From: Opitutia bacterium
GTDB lineage: Bacteria > Verrucomicrobiota > Verrucomicrobiia > Opitutales > Opitutaceae
Direction of reading: 5' to 3'
Assembly: GCA_947461205.1 (NCBI GenBank)
Contig: CANHJG010000005.1
Span: 1 to 64,000, forward strand
DNA: 64,000 nt
Shown: positions 43,647 through 52,825 of the stretch, one piece after another
How the letters are laid out: the number at the start of each line of letters is the position of its first letter
Position numbering within the stretch: position 1 is the stretch's first letter
Position numbers and translations under genes: made by a program
Notes under the pieces: model-generated
What the model was told of the DNA's origin: nothing
Seen by the model: only the letters and a program-made list of their open reading frames with translations
Database searches by the model: none

Positions 43647-46073
43647 ATGATGACTTTAGCCGAACTTACTTTTTCCGGTGGGAACTGGCTCTGGCCCGCG
43701 GTCGCGTTTCTCGGCGTCGCCGGGGGCGTGTTGGCATGGAGCTACCGCGCGGCCGCGTCCCAGCCCCTGCGCGGGGTCTGCCTCGCGTTGAAGATCGCGG
43801 GCCTAGTCGCGCTCGCGCTGTGTTTGCTGGAGCCGCTCTGGCTCGGGCAGCGCGCCCGGCCGGGCGCCAATCTCTTCGCCGTGGTGGCCGACAACAGCGC
43901 GGGTCTGCAGGTGCATGACCGCGGTGAACCCGGCAGCCGCGGCGACGGGTTGCGCGCGCTGGTGGATCCGGGGAAATCGGGCTGGCAGGCGGCGTTGACG
44001 GACACCTTCGAGGTGCGCCGATATCTCTTCGATTCGCGGCTGCAGGCGTCCAACGATTTTCACGAATTGGCCTTTGACGGCCGCTCGACCGCGCTGGGTT
44101 CGGCGTTGCGCACGCTGACCGAACGCTTCCAAGGGAGGCCGCTCGCGGGCGTGTTGCTGTTCACTGACGGCAACGCGACCGATTTGCTGGGTGGCAAACT
44201 GCCCGAGCTGAAAGGCCTGCCGCCGATTTATCCGGTCGTCATCGGCCGGCGCGACGCGGTGCGCGACATCGCGGTGCAGCAGGTCTCGGTGAGCCAGACG
44301 GCGTTCGAGGACGCCCCGGTGTCGATTCAGGCGGATGTGACGGCGACGGGCTATCGCGGCGAGCCGGTCGTCGCGCGTTTAATCGACCGGAGCGGGAAAG
44401 TGCTGCAGGAGCAAACGGCCGAAGCGCGCGGCGACGGCGAGGCAGTGGCGTTTCGGTTTCAACTCAAACCAGAGCAGCCCGGACTTTCTTTTTATCAGGT
44501 GCGTGTTGGCGCGCGCAGCGAGCTGACGCCGACGGTGGCAGTGGGCGCGGACCAGCCGGCGGAAAAACCGGTGCCGGAGGCCCTGAAGTCCGAGGAGGCG
44601 ACGCTGGCGAACAACGCGCGCGTGATCACGGTGGACCGCGGGCAGGGGCCGTTTCGGATTCTCTACGTGTCGGGTCGGCCAAACTGGGAGTTTAAGTTTC
44701 TCAACCGGGCCGTGCAGAGTGACGAGCAGGTGCAACTCGTGGGGCTGATCCGCGTCGCGAAGCGCGAGCCGAAATTTGATTTCCGCGGGCGCGCGGGCGA
44801 GACCAGCAATCCGCTCTTCCGGGGTTTTGGCAACCAGTCGCCCGAGGAGGTTCAGGGTTACGATCAGCCGGTGCTCGTGCGATTGAATACGCGGGATGAA
44901 ATCGAGCTGCGGGCGGGGTTTCCGCGGACGCCGGAGGACCTGTTCGGCTATCACGCGGTGATTCTGGACGACCTCGAGGCGGAGTTTTTCGCGCCGGAGC
45001 AGGCGATGTTGGTGCAGAAATTCGTGGCGGAACGCGGCGGCGGCTTTTTGATGCTCGGCGGCATGGAGAGTTTTCAAGAGGGCAACTACGTGCGCACGCC
45101 CATTGGCGACATGCTGCCGGTTTATCTCGACCGCGACACCGCGACGGCGGCGGCACCGGTCGGTCCGGTGCATCTGCAATTGGCGCGCGAAGGCTGGTTG
45201 CAGGCCTGGGCCCGGCTGCGCGACAACGAAGGCGACGAGCGAGCGCGCATCGACGCGATGCCGCCGTTTGAGATTGTGAATCGCGTGCGGGCGTTGAAAC
45301 CCGGTGCGAGCGTGATTGCGACGGTGCGGGACGAGAAGGGTGGGGAGTTGCCGGCGCTGGCTGTGCAGCGTTTCGGCCGGGGCCGCACGGCGGCGCTGAC
45401 CGTCGGCGATGTGTGGAAGTGGGGGATGAAAGACTCGGCGGCGCGCGCCGACATGGAGAAGGCGTGGCGTCAGCTCGCGCGTTGGCTCGTGGCTGATGTG
45501 CCGAACCGCGTAGATTGCACGGTGGAGCCCCTGGCGGCCGATGCGAACGGCGCGATGCGGGTACAGGTGCGGGTGCGCGACGAAAAATTTCAGGCGGTGG
45601 ACGATGCGGCGGTGAGCATCGAGGTGCAGTCTGTGGTGTTCGAGGGCACGGGGGGCGCTGCGCCGCCGTCGATCCGGCTCGAAGCGGAGCCCGCGCTCAG
45701 CGAGCCCGGGCTGTATCAGGCAACCTACGTCCCGCGGCAGACGGGCGGCTACCGGGTGGTGGCGACGGTCAAGAATCCGGCGGGCGCGGACCTCGGCCGG
45801 GCCGAAGCGGGCTGGAGCACGGATCTCGCGGCGGAGGAGTTCCGCTCGCTGACCCCGAACGTGGCGTTGCTGGAAGATCTCGCACGGAAGACCGGCGGCG
45901 AAGTGATTGCCGCAGCCGATCTCGCGGCGTTGGCGAAACGCCTGCCGCAATTGCGGGCGCCGGTGATGGAGACGTGGTCCTACCCGGCGTGGCACACGCC
46001 GCTGCTGTTTGCGTTTGCCCTGGCCTGCCTGTTGGCGGAGTGGGGGCTGCGGCGCTGGAAAGGCATGCCATGA
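43647..46073 (+). CDS. Membrane protein with VWA-like and amidotransferase-like domains
   Basis: An 808-residue protein. Two N-terminal membrane segments (about 15-62) are followed by a VWA-like domain whose metal motif is degenerate (VVADNSAGL at 80-88 instead of DxSxS). A later domain with ILYVSGRPNWEFKFLNRA, GYHAVILDDLEAEFF and GGGFLMLGGMESFQEG is like the putative glutamine-amidotransferase fold found in these clusters. It ends with a membrane helix (LLFAFALACLLAEWGL). It starts one base after the coiled-coil gene stop and overlaps the next gene by four bases. Confidence 0.87.
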   Translation: MMTLAELTFSGGNWLWPAVAFLGVAGGVLAWSYRAAASQPLRGVCLALKIAGLVALALCLLEPLWLGQRARPGANLFAVVADNSAGLQVHDRGEPGSRGDGLRALVDPGKSGWQAALTDTFEVRRYLFDSRLQASNDFHELAFDGRSTALGSALRTLTERFQGRPLAGVLLFTDGNATDLLGGKLPELKGLPPIYPVVIGRRDAVRDIAVQQVSVSQTAFEDAPVSIQADVTATGYRGEPVVARLIDRSGKVLQEQTAEARGDGEAVAFRFQLKPEQPGLSFYQVRVGARSELTPTVAVGADQPAEKPVPEALKSEEATLANNARVITVDRGQGPFRILYVSGRPNWEFKFLNRAVQSDEQVQLVGLIRVAKREPKFDFRGRAGETSNPLFRGFGNQSPEEVQGYDQPVLVRLNTRDEIELRAGFPRTPEDLFGYHAVILDDLEAEFFAPEQAMLVQKFVAERGGGFLMLGGMESFQEGNYVRTPIGDMLPVYLDRDTATAAAPVGPVHLQLAREGWLQAWARLRDNEGDERARIDAMPPFEIVNRVRALKPGASVIATVRDEKGGELPALAVQRFGRGRTAALTVGDVWKWGMKDSAARADMEKAWRQLARWLVADVPNRVDCTVEPLAADANGAMRVQVRVRDEKFQAVDDAAVSIEVQSVVFEGTGGAAPPSIRLEAEPALSEPGLYQATYVPRQTGGYRVVATVKNPAGADLGRAEAGWSTDLAAEEFRSLTPNVALLEDLARKTGGEVIAAADLAALAKRLPQLRAPVMETWSYPAWHTPLLFAFALACLLAEWGLRRWKGMP

Positions 46074-47026
46074 AGACCCGTTTTCGTTTCGTTGTTTTTG
46101 CCCTGCTTTTGGCCGTCGTGCGGCTGGGGGCTGAGGAACGTGCCACCGTGATCGTCGTCGCCGGGGCGCCGGGCGAGGAGGACTACGAAAAGGTGTTTGC
46201 GCAGCAGCTCGAGACGTGGGGCAAGGTCACCACGCAGGCCGGAGTGAAAGCCGTGATGATCGGGGGGGGGGCGGCGGGCGCGACGTCGGACCGCGAGCGG
46301 CTGAAGCAGGCGCTGGCGGCCGAGGCCCCGGCGGGCCCCGGCGAACTCTGGCTCGTGTTGATCGGCCACGGGACGTTCGACGGCAAGGAGGCGAAGTTCA
46401 ATTTGCGCGGGCAGGATCTGACGGCAGGGGAATTAGCGGACTGGCTGAAGCCGTTTCGCCGGCCCCTCGCGATCATCGATACCGCGTCGGCGAGTGCGCC
46501 GTTTCTGATCAAGCTGGCGGGGGCGGGCCGGGTGGTCATCAGCTCCACGCGGAGCGGCAACGAGCAAAATTACGCGCGCTTCGGGAAGTTTTTTGCCGAG
46601 GCGATGGCGGATCCGCGGAGCGACCTCGACAAGGACGGCCAGGTTTCGCTCTTGGAGGCGTTTCTCAGCGGGTCGCAACGCACGACGGAATTCTACAAGA
46701 CCGAAGGCCGCCTCGCGACGGAGCACGCGCTCATCGACGACAATGGGGACGGGCTAGGCACGCCCGCGGAGTGGTTTCGCGGCGTGCGGGCGACGAAACA
46801 GGCGAAGGACGGGGCGACACTCGACGGAGCGCGGGCCCACCAGTTTCATCTGGTCCGGAGCGCGGCCGAGCAGCAGTTGTCGCCCGAAGGGCGGGCGCGG
46901 CGCGATGCGCTGGAGCTGAAGATCGCCCGGCTGCGCGAGACGAAAGCGAAGCTCACGGAGGTCAAGTATTACGAAGAACTCGAGCGGCTGATGCTGGAGT
47001 TGGCGGCGGTTTACGAGGGAACGTGA
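46070..47026 (+). CDS. Secreted caspase-like protein, catalytic Cys absent, two EF-hand loops
   Basis: A 318-residue protein with a signal peptide (FVVFALLLAVVRLGAEE). The caspase/legumain-like core has the His-Gly motif LIGHGTFDG (His100), but where the cysteine is expected the text is IIDTASASAPF, with Ala139 at the Cys position. Two 12-residue EF-hand loops follow: DLDKDGQVSLLE (185-196) and DDNGDGLGTPAE (223-234), both with acidic residues at positions 1, 3 or 5, and Glu at 12. A C-terminal helix (LELKIARLRETKAKL) ends the protein. It is the last gene of the operon. It is probably a calcium-binding non-peptidase or an enzyme using another nucleophile. Confidence 0.82.
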   Translation: MKTRFRFVVFALLLAVVRLGAEERATVIVVAGAPGEEDYEKVFAQQLETWGKVTTQAGVKAVMIGGGAAGATSDRERLKQALAAEAPAGPGELWLVLIGHGTFDGKEAKFNLRGQDLTAGELADWLKPFRRPLAIIDTASASAPFLIKLAGAGRVVISSTRSGNEQNYARFGKFFAEAMADPRSDLDKDGQVSLLEAFLSGSQRTTEFYKTEGRLATEHALIDDNGDGLGTPAEWFRGVRATKQAKDGATLDGARAHQFHLVRSAAEQQLSPEGRARRDALELKIARLRETKAKLTEVKYYEELERLMLELAAVYEGT

Positions 47027-47116
47027 GCGCGGCGTGAAATTCGGGTGGCGCCGTGGCCCGGGGGTTGCTTGATTGGCCGCATGCTCACCCGTTTTTCGGT
47101 TGCCCCGCTCCATACG

Positions 47117-48877
47117 ATGACCCGTTCACTCGCCGCCGTGGCGATGGGGCGGGCCGCGCCCGACCTTGTCATCACCGGCGCGCGTCTGCTCTCGACTTAC
47201 ACCGAGCGCATCCATCCGGGGCGCGAACTGTGGATCAAGGGCGGCCGGATCGCGACGGTGAAGCCCGCGGGCGCCTACAAGCAAGCGAAGCTGGCGGGCG
47301 CGACGGTTTACGATGCGCGCGGCGGGATTGTCGCGCCGGGGCTGGTCGACCCGCATGTCCACATCGAGAGCAGCATGATGACGGCGTGCGCGTTTGCTGA
47401 GGCGGCGTTGCTCAATGGCACGACGACGGTGTTCTGCGACAGCCATGAAATCGGCAATGTGTGCGATGTCGCGGGCATCGAGTGGATGTTGGAGGACGCG
47501 CGGCGCGCGCCGCTGTCGGTGTTTCTGACAGTCCCGAGTACAGTGCCGGCGACAAACGCGACGCTCGAGACTGCGGGCGGCGATCTGACCCCGGACAAGA
47601 TCGGGCGAATTTTCGACCGGTGGCCCGAGGCGGCGGCGCTGGGCGAAAAGATGGACTATGTGTCGGTGGCCTTGGGCGACGAGCGCAGCCACGGCGTGCT
47701 GGCCGAAGCGTTGAAGCGCGGGAAGCCGGTCTGCGGCCACATTTACGGACGCGAGTTTGTCGCGGCCGGAGCGGCGAGCGGCATTACCGACACGCACGAG
47801 GCGATCGACCGGGAGATTGCGAACGACTTTTTGGAAAACGGTGTGTGGATTTTCCTGCGCGGCGGCAACCCGACCACGCCGTGGCACTCGCTGCCGCAGG
47901 CGATCAAGGCCGTGACGGAGCTCGGCGCGAACACGAAACGCGTGTGCGTCTGCACGGACGATCGCGACGCGGACGACCTGTTTCTCTTCGGCATGGACTG
48001 GGTGGTGCGCCAGGCGGTCGCCGCCGGCCTGCCCACCCCGACGGCGTGGAGCATGGGCTCGTTGCACCCGGCCACGCGCTATGCCATGGACGGCGATTTC
48101 GGCGGTCTGGCCCCGGCGCGCCGGGCGGACATCGTGCTGCTCAACGATGCCCTTGAAGTGCAGAATACCTGGTTTGGCGGCGAGTTGGTGGTGGAACGGC
48201 GCCGGATCACGCCGCTCCTCGACCGCGCCCTCAGCCAGCCCTATCGTTACCCGCGCGCGGCCTACGCAACGGTGAAACTGCCCCGCAAAGTCACGCTTAC
48301 GCCGCCGCTGCCGACGAAGCCGGTCACGGCGAACGTCATTCGCCTCGTCCCGCCCGGTATCGTTACGGCGCATGAACGCGTGGCGCTCGCGCCCGCGGCC
48401 TCCTGGCCGGAGCAGCTCGCGCGGCACGACCTGTGTTTCCTCACCGTCGTCGAACGCCACGGCAAGACTGGCGGCGTGGGCTATGGCTTGCTCCGTGACT
48501 TCGGTTTGGCGGACGGTGCGGTGGCCAGCAGCGTCGGTCACGACGCGCACAACATCGTCCTGGCTGGCACCAACGAGGCCGACCTGCAGCTCGCCCTTGC
48601 GACCGTCAAGGCGATGCGCGGCGGTGTCAGTGTCGTCCGCGGCGGCAAAGTCCTCGCCAAGGTCGCGCTGCCGATCGCCGGGCTGCTCTCCGACCAGCGC
48701 GCCTCCGTGGTTGCGAAAGAGACCACGGCGCTGAAGCGCGCCTGGAAGAAACTGGGCTGCAAGGTGCCCTACATGGGCTTCAACCTGCTGCCGCTGTCCG
48801 TGATTCCCGAATTGCGGCTGACGGACAAGGGGCTGATTGACGTGTTGGGGATGCGGGTGGTGCCGCTCTTTGCATGA
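47117..48877 (+). CDS. ade: Adenine deaminase (AdeC type)
   Basis: A 586-residue amidohydrolase that converts adenine to hypoxanthine and ammonia. Metal ligands and landmarks include [52 protein letters not shown] and, in the C-terminal AdeC domain, [13 protein letters not shown] with [19 protein letters not shown]. The start at [11 protein letters not shown] is preferred because AdeC proteins begin with this kind of helix just before the [10 protein letters not shown] strand; ATGs at 47045 and 47081 are possible. No ribosome binding site is obvious. It opens the purine cluster and would feed hypoxanthine to Hpt. Confidence 0.93.
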   Translation: MTRSLAAVAMGRAAPDLVITGARLLSTYTERIHPGRELWIKGGRIATVKPAGAYKQAKLAGATVYDARGGIVAPGLVDPHVHIESSMMTACAFAEAALLNGTTTVFCDSHEIGNVCDVAGIEWMLEDARRAPLSVFLTVPSTVPATNATLETAGGDLTPDKIGRIFDRWPEAAALGEKMDYVSVALGDERSHGVLAEALKRGKPVCGHIYGREFVAAGAASGITDTHEAIDREIANDFLENGVWIFLRGGNPTTPWHSLPQAIKAVTELGANTKRVCVCTDDRDADDLFLFGMDWVVRQAVAAGLPTPTAWSMGSLHPATRYAMDGDFGGLAPARRADIVLLNDALEVQNTWFGGELVVERRRITPLLDRALSQPYRYPRAAYATVKLPRKVTLTPPLPTKPVTANVIRLVPPGIVTAHERVALAPAASWPEQLARHDLCFLTVVERHGKTGGVGYGLLRDFGLADGAVASSVGHDAHNIVLAGTNEADLQLALATVKAMRGGVSVVRGGKVLAKVALPIAGLLSDQRASVVAKETTALKRAWKKLGCKVPYMGFNLLPLSVIPELRLTDKGLIDVLGMRVVPLFA

Positions 48878-48968
48878 AATTCCCCGGGGGTGGCCGCGGG
48901 AGTGACGAGGTGCCGCGAAAACCCATTTAGCTGCTGGACTTGGCCTGAGGCCTGCTTAGTCACGACCC

Positions 48969-51314
48969 GTGATTCCAACTACCACACCTACCCACCGCGT
49001 GACCGTCGCGGCCCTGACCCTTGCGGGTCTGGCTGCGCTGTCTCCGCTCACCGCGCAGACCGCGCCCGCCAAAGCGGGCTCCGATGTCGTCACGATGAGC
49101 AAGTTCGAAGTCAAAGACGTGCCGATCGATCTGCAGATTCTGCCGACCGCGCGTCCGTTTAACTCAGTGTTCGGCACCGATGACAACATCGTCGATGTGC
49201 CGCGCAACGTGACCATCATCTCCCGCCAGCAGCTCACCGACATTTCGATCACGGATGTCCTCGATTTCTCGAAGCTGACGTCGAGCGCGTTTACGACGAC
49301 CAATTTCGGGGCGCCGTCCAACGCCAGCATCCGCGGCCAGTCCTCGGACCTGTTTATCAACGGCGTCCGCGCCCGCATCACCAGTAACGGCAACGGTCTA
49401 CCGGTGGATTTCAACTCGGTGGAGTCGGTCAACATCGTGAAAGGTCCGGCGACCGCCGTGCAGGGTTCTTCGATGTATGTCGGCGGTTTCATCGATCTCA
49501 TCAGCAAGCGTCCGTATTTCGACGTCACCAAGGGATCGGTCAGCTACACGCTCGGTTCCTACAACACGAACCGGTGGACGGTGGACACCGGCGGTCCGTT
49601 TTCGAAGGAGCTCGCCTATCGCTTCAGCTACTCGGGTGAAAACACCAAGGGGTACTACACCGACGGCAAGAAGGAGACGCACTCTGTTTACGGCGCAGCC
49701 ACCTGGCGTCCGACCGCGAACTACGAGCTCTTCCTGAACGCCCAGACCTTCTTCGGCATTTACACCGAGAACTGGGGCGTCAACCGCGTGACCCAAGACC
49801 TGATCGACAACGGGAATTATATCACCGGTATCAACATCAACAACGGCGCGACGGCGACGCCGTCCGATCCGCAGAACTCGAGGAACATCTTGGGCGGCGG
49901 TAACACCATCGCGTGGGGCCCGAGCGTGAAGCTCAACCGGCACACGCGCCTGCTGCGTCCCGGCAATCAGTCCGACGGCGTCGAGTTCAGCGTGCAGGCG
50001 ATCCAGACGGCCAAGATCAGCTCCAACCTGAACCTCAAAAACACGTCCTACCTGAGCCACACCAAGCGCAATACGCTCAGCACCTATTACTACTCCGAAG
50101 TCATCGATCCTTCGTGGTTCGCCGAGAACCGCACCGAGTTCATCACCAGCCTCAAGAATCTCTCCGTGAATTCCGGCTTGGACCTGCGGTACCAGCGCAC
50201 GAAGGCCTACGACGACTACTTCTTCGAGCCGGTGAACGCGTGGGACGTGACGAAAGACCACAATTTCATCAACGTCTATAATTCGATCGATTTCGCGAAG
50301 AATAAGGGCTTCCCGATCCCCGGCTGGCCCAACCGCTTCGCCCAGCCTGGCCTCTTCAACGGTGACACTAACGACAGCAGCGGCACCACCGTCGGCGCGT
50401 TTACGCAGGGCACGTGGAAAGTCAGCGAAGAGTTCAATGTCGTCGGCGGTCTGCGGTTTGACCGGTTTAACGCCAAGGTGCGCGAGCCGCTCCTTCCGCC
50501 CTTCCCGGAGGCCAACATTTCGGTCTGGTTGCCCAACGTGAACGGCAGCGCGGTTTACAAGGCCTCGGCGAATTCGAGTGTCTACTTCACGTATAACTTC
50601 AGCAAGAACACCTCGGGTGCGGTCGGCAACGGCGGCGGCATCACCGGGTGGAACGCCGCCGGTTCCGGCCTCGACCGCGAGAGCTTCCAGCAGCCCAGCA
50701 CGCTCTACGAGCTCGGCACCAAGTATTCGCTGGCCAACGGCAAGGTCTTCCTGAACTTCGCGGTCTACGACCAGAAGCGTACGGCCAAGAGCACGAGCAG
50801 CACTGTCATCCAGAACTTCCGCTACAAGGGCTTTGAGTCCGAGATCAACTTCCAGCCGAACAAGCGCCTCTATGCCACCGCCTCGTACTCCTATATCGAT
50901 GCCGAGTCGTCGGCCGGTTTCCAATACGGTCTGTTCGGCGGCGCGTCCGAAGTGCCCCCGGCCAACAAGGGCGCGACGATTCCGATCGGCACGGTCAAGC
51001 AGGTCTCCGGCCTCCCGCAGCACCTCTTCAACGGTCTCGTCTCCTACTCGTTCGACAACGGCTTCGGCCTGAACACGAACATCGTCGTCACCGGCGAAAT
51101 GAACAACAACACCTCCGGCTCGCTCGTGATTCCGATGCAATACACGTTGGACACCGGCGCCTCCTACAAATACAAGAAATGGGATTTCCGCGTGAGTGTG
51201 CTCAACGCCACCAACGAGGAAAACTGGTCGCCGCCGAACGCCGTCTACGGCAACGGCTCCATTTTGGCGCTGCCCGGCACGCAGGTGCAGTTCACTGTCA
51301 AGCTGAGCTTCTAA
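48969..51314 (+). CDS. TonB-dependent outer-membrane receptor
   Basis: A 781-residue receptor starting at GTG with a signal peptide (VTVAALTLAGLAALSPLTAQ). The mature end has SDVVTMSKFEV, which takes the place of the TonB box in Opitutaceae receptors. The plug domain shows DVPRNVTIISRQQLTDISI, SIRGQSSDLFINGV and NIVKGPATAVQGSSMYVGG; the barrel follows to the C-terminal QFTVKLSF. Its codons end in C far more often than those of its neighbours, suggesting strong expression. It stands between adenine deaminase and an NCS2 permease, so a purine-related ligand is a fair guess, but siderophore-type ligands cannot be excluded. A strong terminator follows. Confidence 0.92.
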   Translation: MIPTTTPTHRVTVAALTLAGLAALSPLTAQTAPAKAGSDVVTMSKFEVKDVPIDLQILPTARPFNSVFGTDDNIVDVPRNVTIISRQQLTDISITDVLDFSKLTSSAFTTTNFGAPSNASIRGQSSDLFINGVRARITSNGNGLPVDFNSVESVNIVKGPATAVQGSSMYVGGFIDLISKRPYFDVTKGSVSYTLGSYNTNRWTVDTGGPFSKELAYRFSYSGENTKGYYTDGKKETHSVYGAATWRPTANYELFLNAQTFFGIYTENWGVNRVTQDLIDNGNYITGININNGATATPSDPQNSRNILGGGNTIAWGPSVKLNRHTRLLRPGNQSDGVEFSVQAIQTAKISSNLNLKNTSYLSHTKRNTLSTYYYSEVIDPSWFAENRTEFITSLKNLSVNSGLDLRYQRTKAYDDYFFEPVNAWDVTKDHNFINVYNSIDFAKNKGFPIPGWPNRFAQPGLFNGDTNDSSGTTVGAFTQGTWKVSEEFNVVGGLRFDRFNAKVREPLLPPFPEANISVWLPNVNGSAVYKASANSSVYFTYNFSKNTSGAVGNGGGITGWNAAGSGLDRESFQQPSTLYELGTKYSLANGKVFLNFAVYDQKRTAKSTSSTVIQNFRYKGFESEINFQPNKRLYATASYSYIDAESSAGFQYGLFGGASEVPPANKGATIPIGTVKQVSGLPQHLFNGLVSYSFDNGFGLNTNIVVTGEMNNNTSGSLVIPMQYTLDTGASYKYKKWDFRVSVLNATNEENWSPPNAVYGNGSILALPGTQVQFTVKLSF

Positions 51315-51340
51315 GCACCGGTTTCCGGTCCGTCTTTGCA

Positions 51341-51371
51341 GCCGCTCCCTTCGGGGAGCGGCTTTTTTTTG
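51341..51371 (+). terminator. Rho-independent terminator after the TonB receptor gene
   Basis: A perfect ten-base stem (AGCCGCTCCC with GGGAGCGGCT) closes on a TTCG tetraloop and is followed at once by a run of eight T. It lies 27 bases after the receptor stop codon and separates it from the NCS2 permease gene. Confidence 0.93.
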
Positions 51372-51423
51372 GCAATAACGCTGGCCGTCGATGGCGTGGG
51401 ACGTGCTAATGGGATGAACCCGC

Positions 51424-52776
51424 ATGCAAATTTTGCCGCCCCCCGCGTCGCCTGAAAAGCGGTCGCACATCGTCTACGGACTTGAAGACAAGATCCCCCT
51501 CGGCCCGGCGCTGTTGGTGGGCGTGCAACAGGTCGCAGCGATGGTGGTGGGCACGATCACGCCGCCGCTGATTTTGGCGGGCACCCTGAAGTTTTCGCAG
51601 GCTGACACGGCCTACCTCGTCAGCATCGCGCTGCTCGCCTCGGCGTTCGGCACGTGGCTCCAATGTCGGCAACGCGGGCCCGTGGGCTCGGGTTTGTTGA
51701 GCGTCACGGGGACGAGTTTTGCCTTTCTGCAGCCGCTCACGTTGGCGGGCCAGGCGGGCGGCCTGCCGTTGATGCTGGGGCTGTCGTGCTTCACGGCGCC
51801 GCTGCTGATCGTGCTCGCGCCGTTGCTTGCGCGGCTGCGCACGGTCTTCACGCCCCTGGTTTCGGGGGTGGTCGTGCTGCTGATCGGGACGTCGTTGATC
51901 CCGACGGCGTTTTCCGGGCTCGCCGCCAGTGTGCGGCCGGGGGCGCCGGCGTGGCTTGGGCTGGTGGTGGGGCTGGTGGTGATTGCCGTGATTGTCGCGG
52001 CGCAGGCTTCCGGGCGGGCGTGGGCGCGGATCGGCGGCGCGGCCGGCGGGGTGGTGGCGGGCTGCATCGTCTGCGGACTCGTCGGCGGACTGCATGCCCC
52101 CGAGGCCGGGGCGGCCGGCTGGATCACCCAACCGCGGCTGTTCGCCCACGGCTTCGCGTTCGATTGGAAATTTGTGCCGCCCTTTGCGTTCATTTACCTG
52201 GTTTCCATGCTCGAGGCCATGGGTGACATCACGGCGACGTCGCAGTTGTCCGGCCTGCGGACGAGCGGTCCGGCGCATTGGCGGCGGCTCTCGGGCGGCG
52301 TGATGGCCGACGGCATCGTGAGCACGGTGTCGGCTCTGTTTGGCGGCTTTCCCAGCGCAACCTACGCGCAGAACAACGGGGTGATCCAGATCACCGGCGT
52401 CGCCAGCCGGCGGGTTGGGTATGTGATGGTGGCGATTCTCGCGCTGCTGGGGCTTTTCCCGGCGGTGGGCCGGTGGATCACCGTGATGCCGCCGCCCGTG
52501 CTCGGCGGCTTGGCGTTGATGATGTTCGGGCTGGTCGCGGTGGCGGGCGTGCGCCTCCTGCTGAGCGCCGGGCTCGGCCAGCGCGAAGGCGTGATCGTCG
52601 CGCTCTCGCTCGGGGTCGGGCTCGGTCTGCCGACCCAGCCGGCCCTGCTCGCGAGTCTGCCGGGTTTTCTCCACTCGCTGCTGGAGTCCGGGATTTCGGC
52701 CGGCGGACTGACGGCGCTCCTGTTGAATCTGGGTTGGCGGGCCAAGCTCCCGGAGGCTCCGGAGCTGGCCGATTAG
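51424..52776 (+). CDS. NCS2-family xanthine/uracil-type permease
   Basis: A 450-residue inner-membrane proton symporter for nucleobases, with about twelve to fourteen membrane segments. It begins with the family start YGLEDKIPLGPALLVGVQQV and includes the substrate-site words FIYLVSMLEAMGDITATSQ and FGGFPSATYAQNNGVIQITGVASR. These match the xanthine/uric-acid branch (PbuX, UacT) more than the uracil branch. It is followed after 49 bases by the 8-oxoguanine-deaminase-type gene, probably in one transcript. Confidence 0.92.
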   Translation: MQILPPPASPEKRSHIVYGLEDKIPLGPALLVGVQQVAAMVVGTITPPLILAGTLKFSQADTAYLVSIALLASAFGTWLQCRQRGPVGSGLLSVTGTSFAFLQPLTLAGQAGGLPLMLGLSCFTAPLLIVLAPLLARLRTVFTPLVSGVVVLLIGTSLIPTAFSGLAASVRPGAPAWLGLVVGLVVIAVIVAAQASGRAWARIGGAAGGVVAGCIVCGLVGGLHAPEAGAAGWITQPRLFAHGFAFDWKFVPPFAFIYLVSMLEAMGDITATSQLSGLRTSGPAHWRRLSGGVMADGIVSTVSALFGGFPSATYAQNNGVIQITGVASRRVGYVMVAILALLGLFPAVGRWITVMPPPVLGGLALMMFGLVAVAGVRLLLSAGLGQREGVIVALSLGVGLGLPTQPALLASLPGFLHSLLESGISAGGLTALLLNLGWRAKLPEAPELAD

Positions 52777-52825
52777 GTTTGCAGCTGGGCAACGGCTCCC
52801 GGCCCCCGCACCTTCGCACACCATT

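Noticed and set aside
47027-47116. Purine riboswitch before adenine deaminase
   Set aside because: The gap is only 90 bases, GC-rich, and lacks the conserved three-way junction and kissing-loop words. No riboswitch could be supported here or before the AzgA gene.
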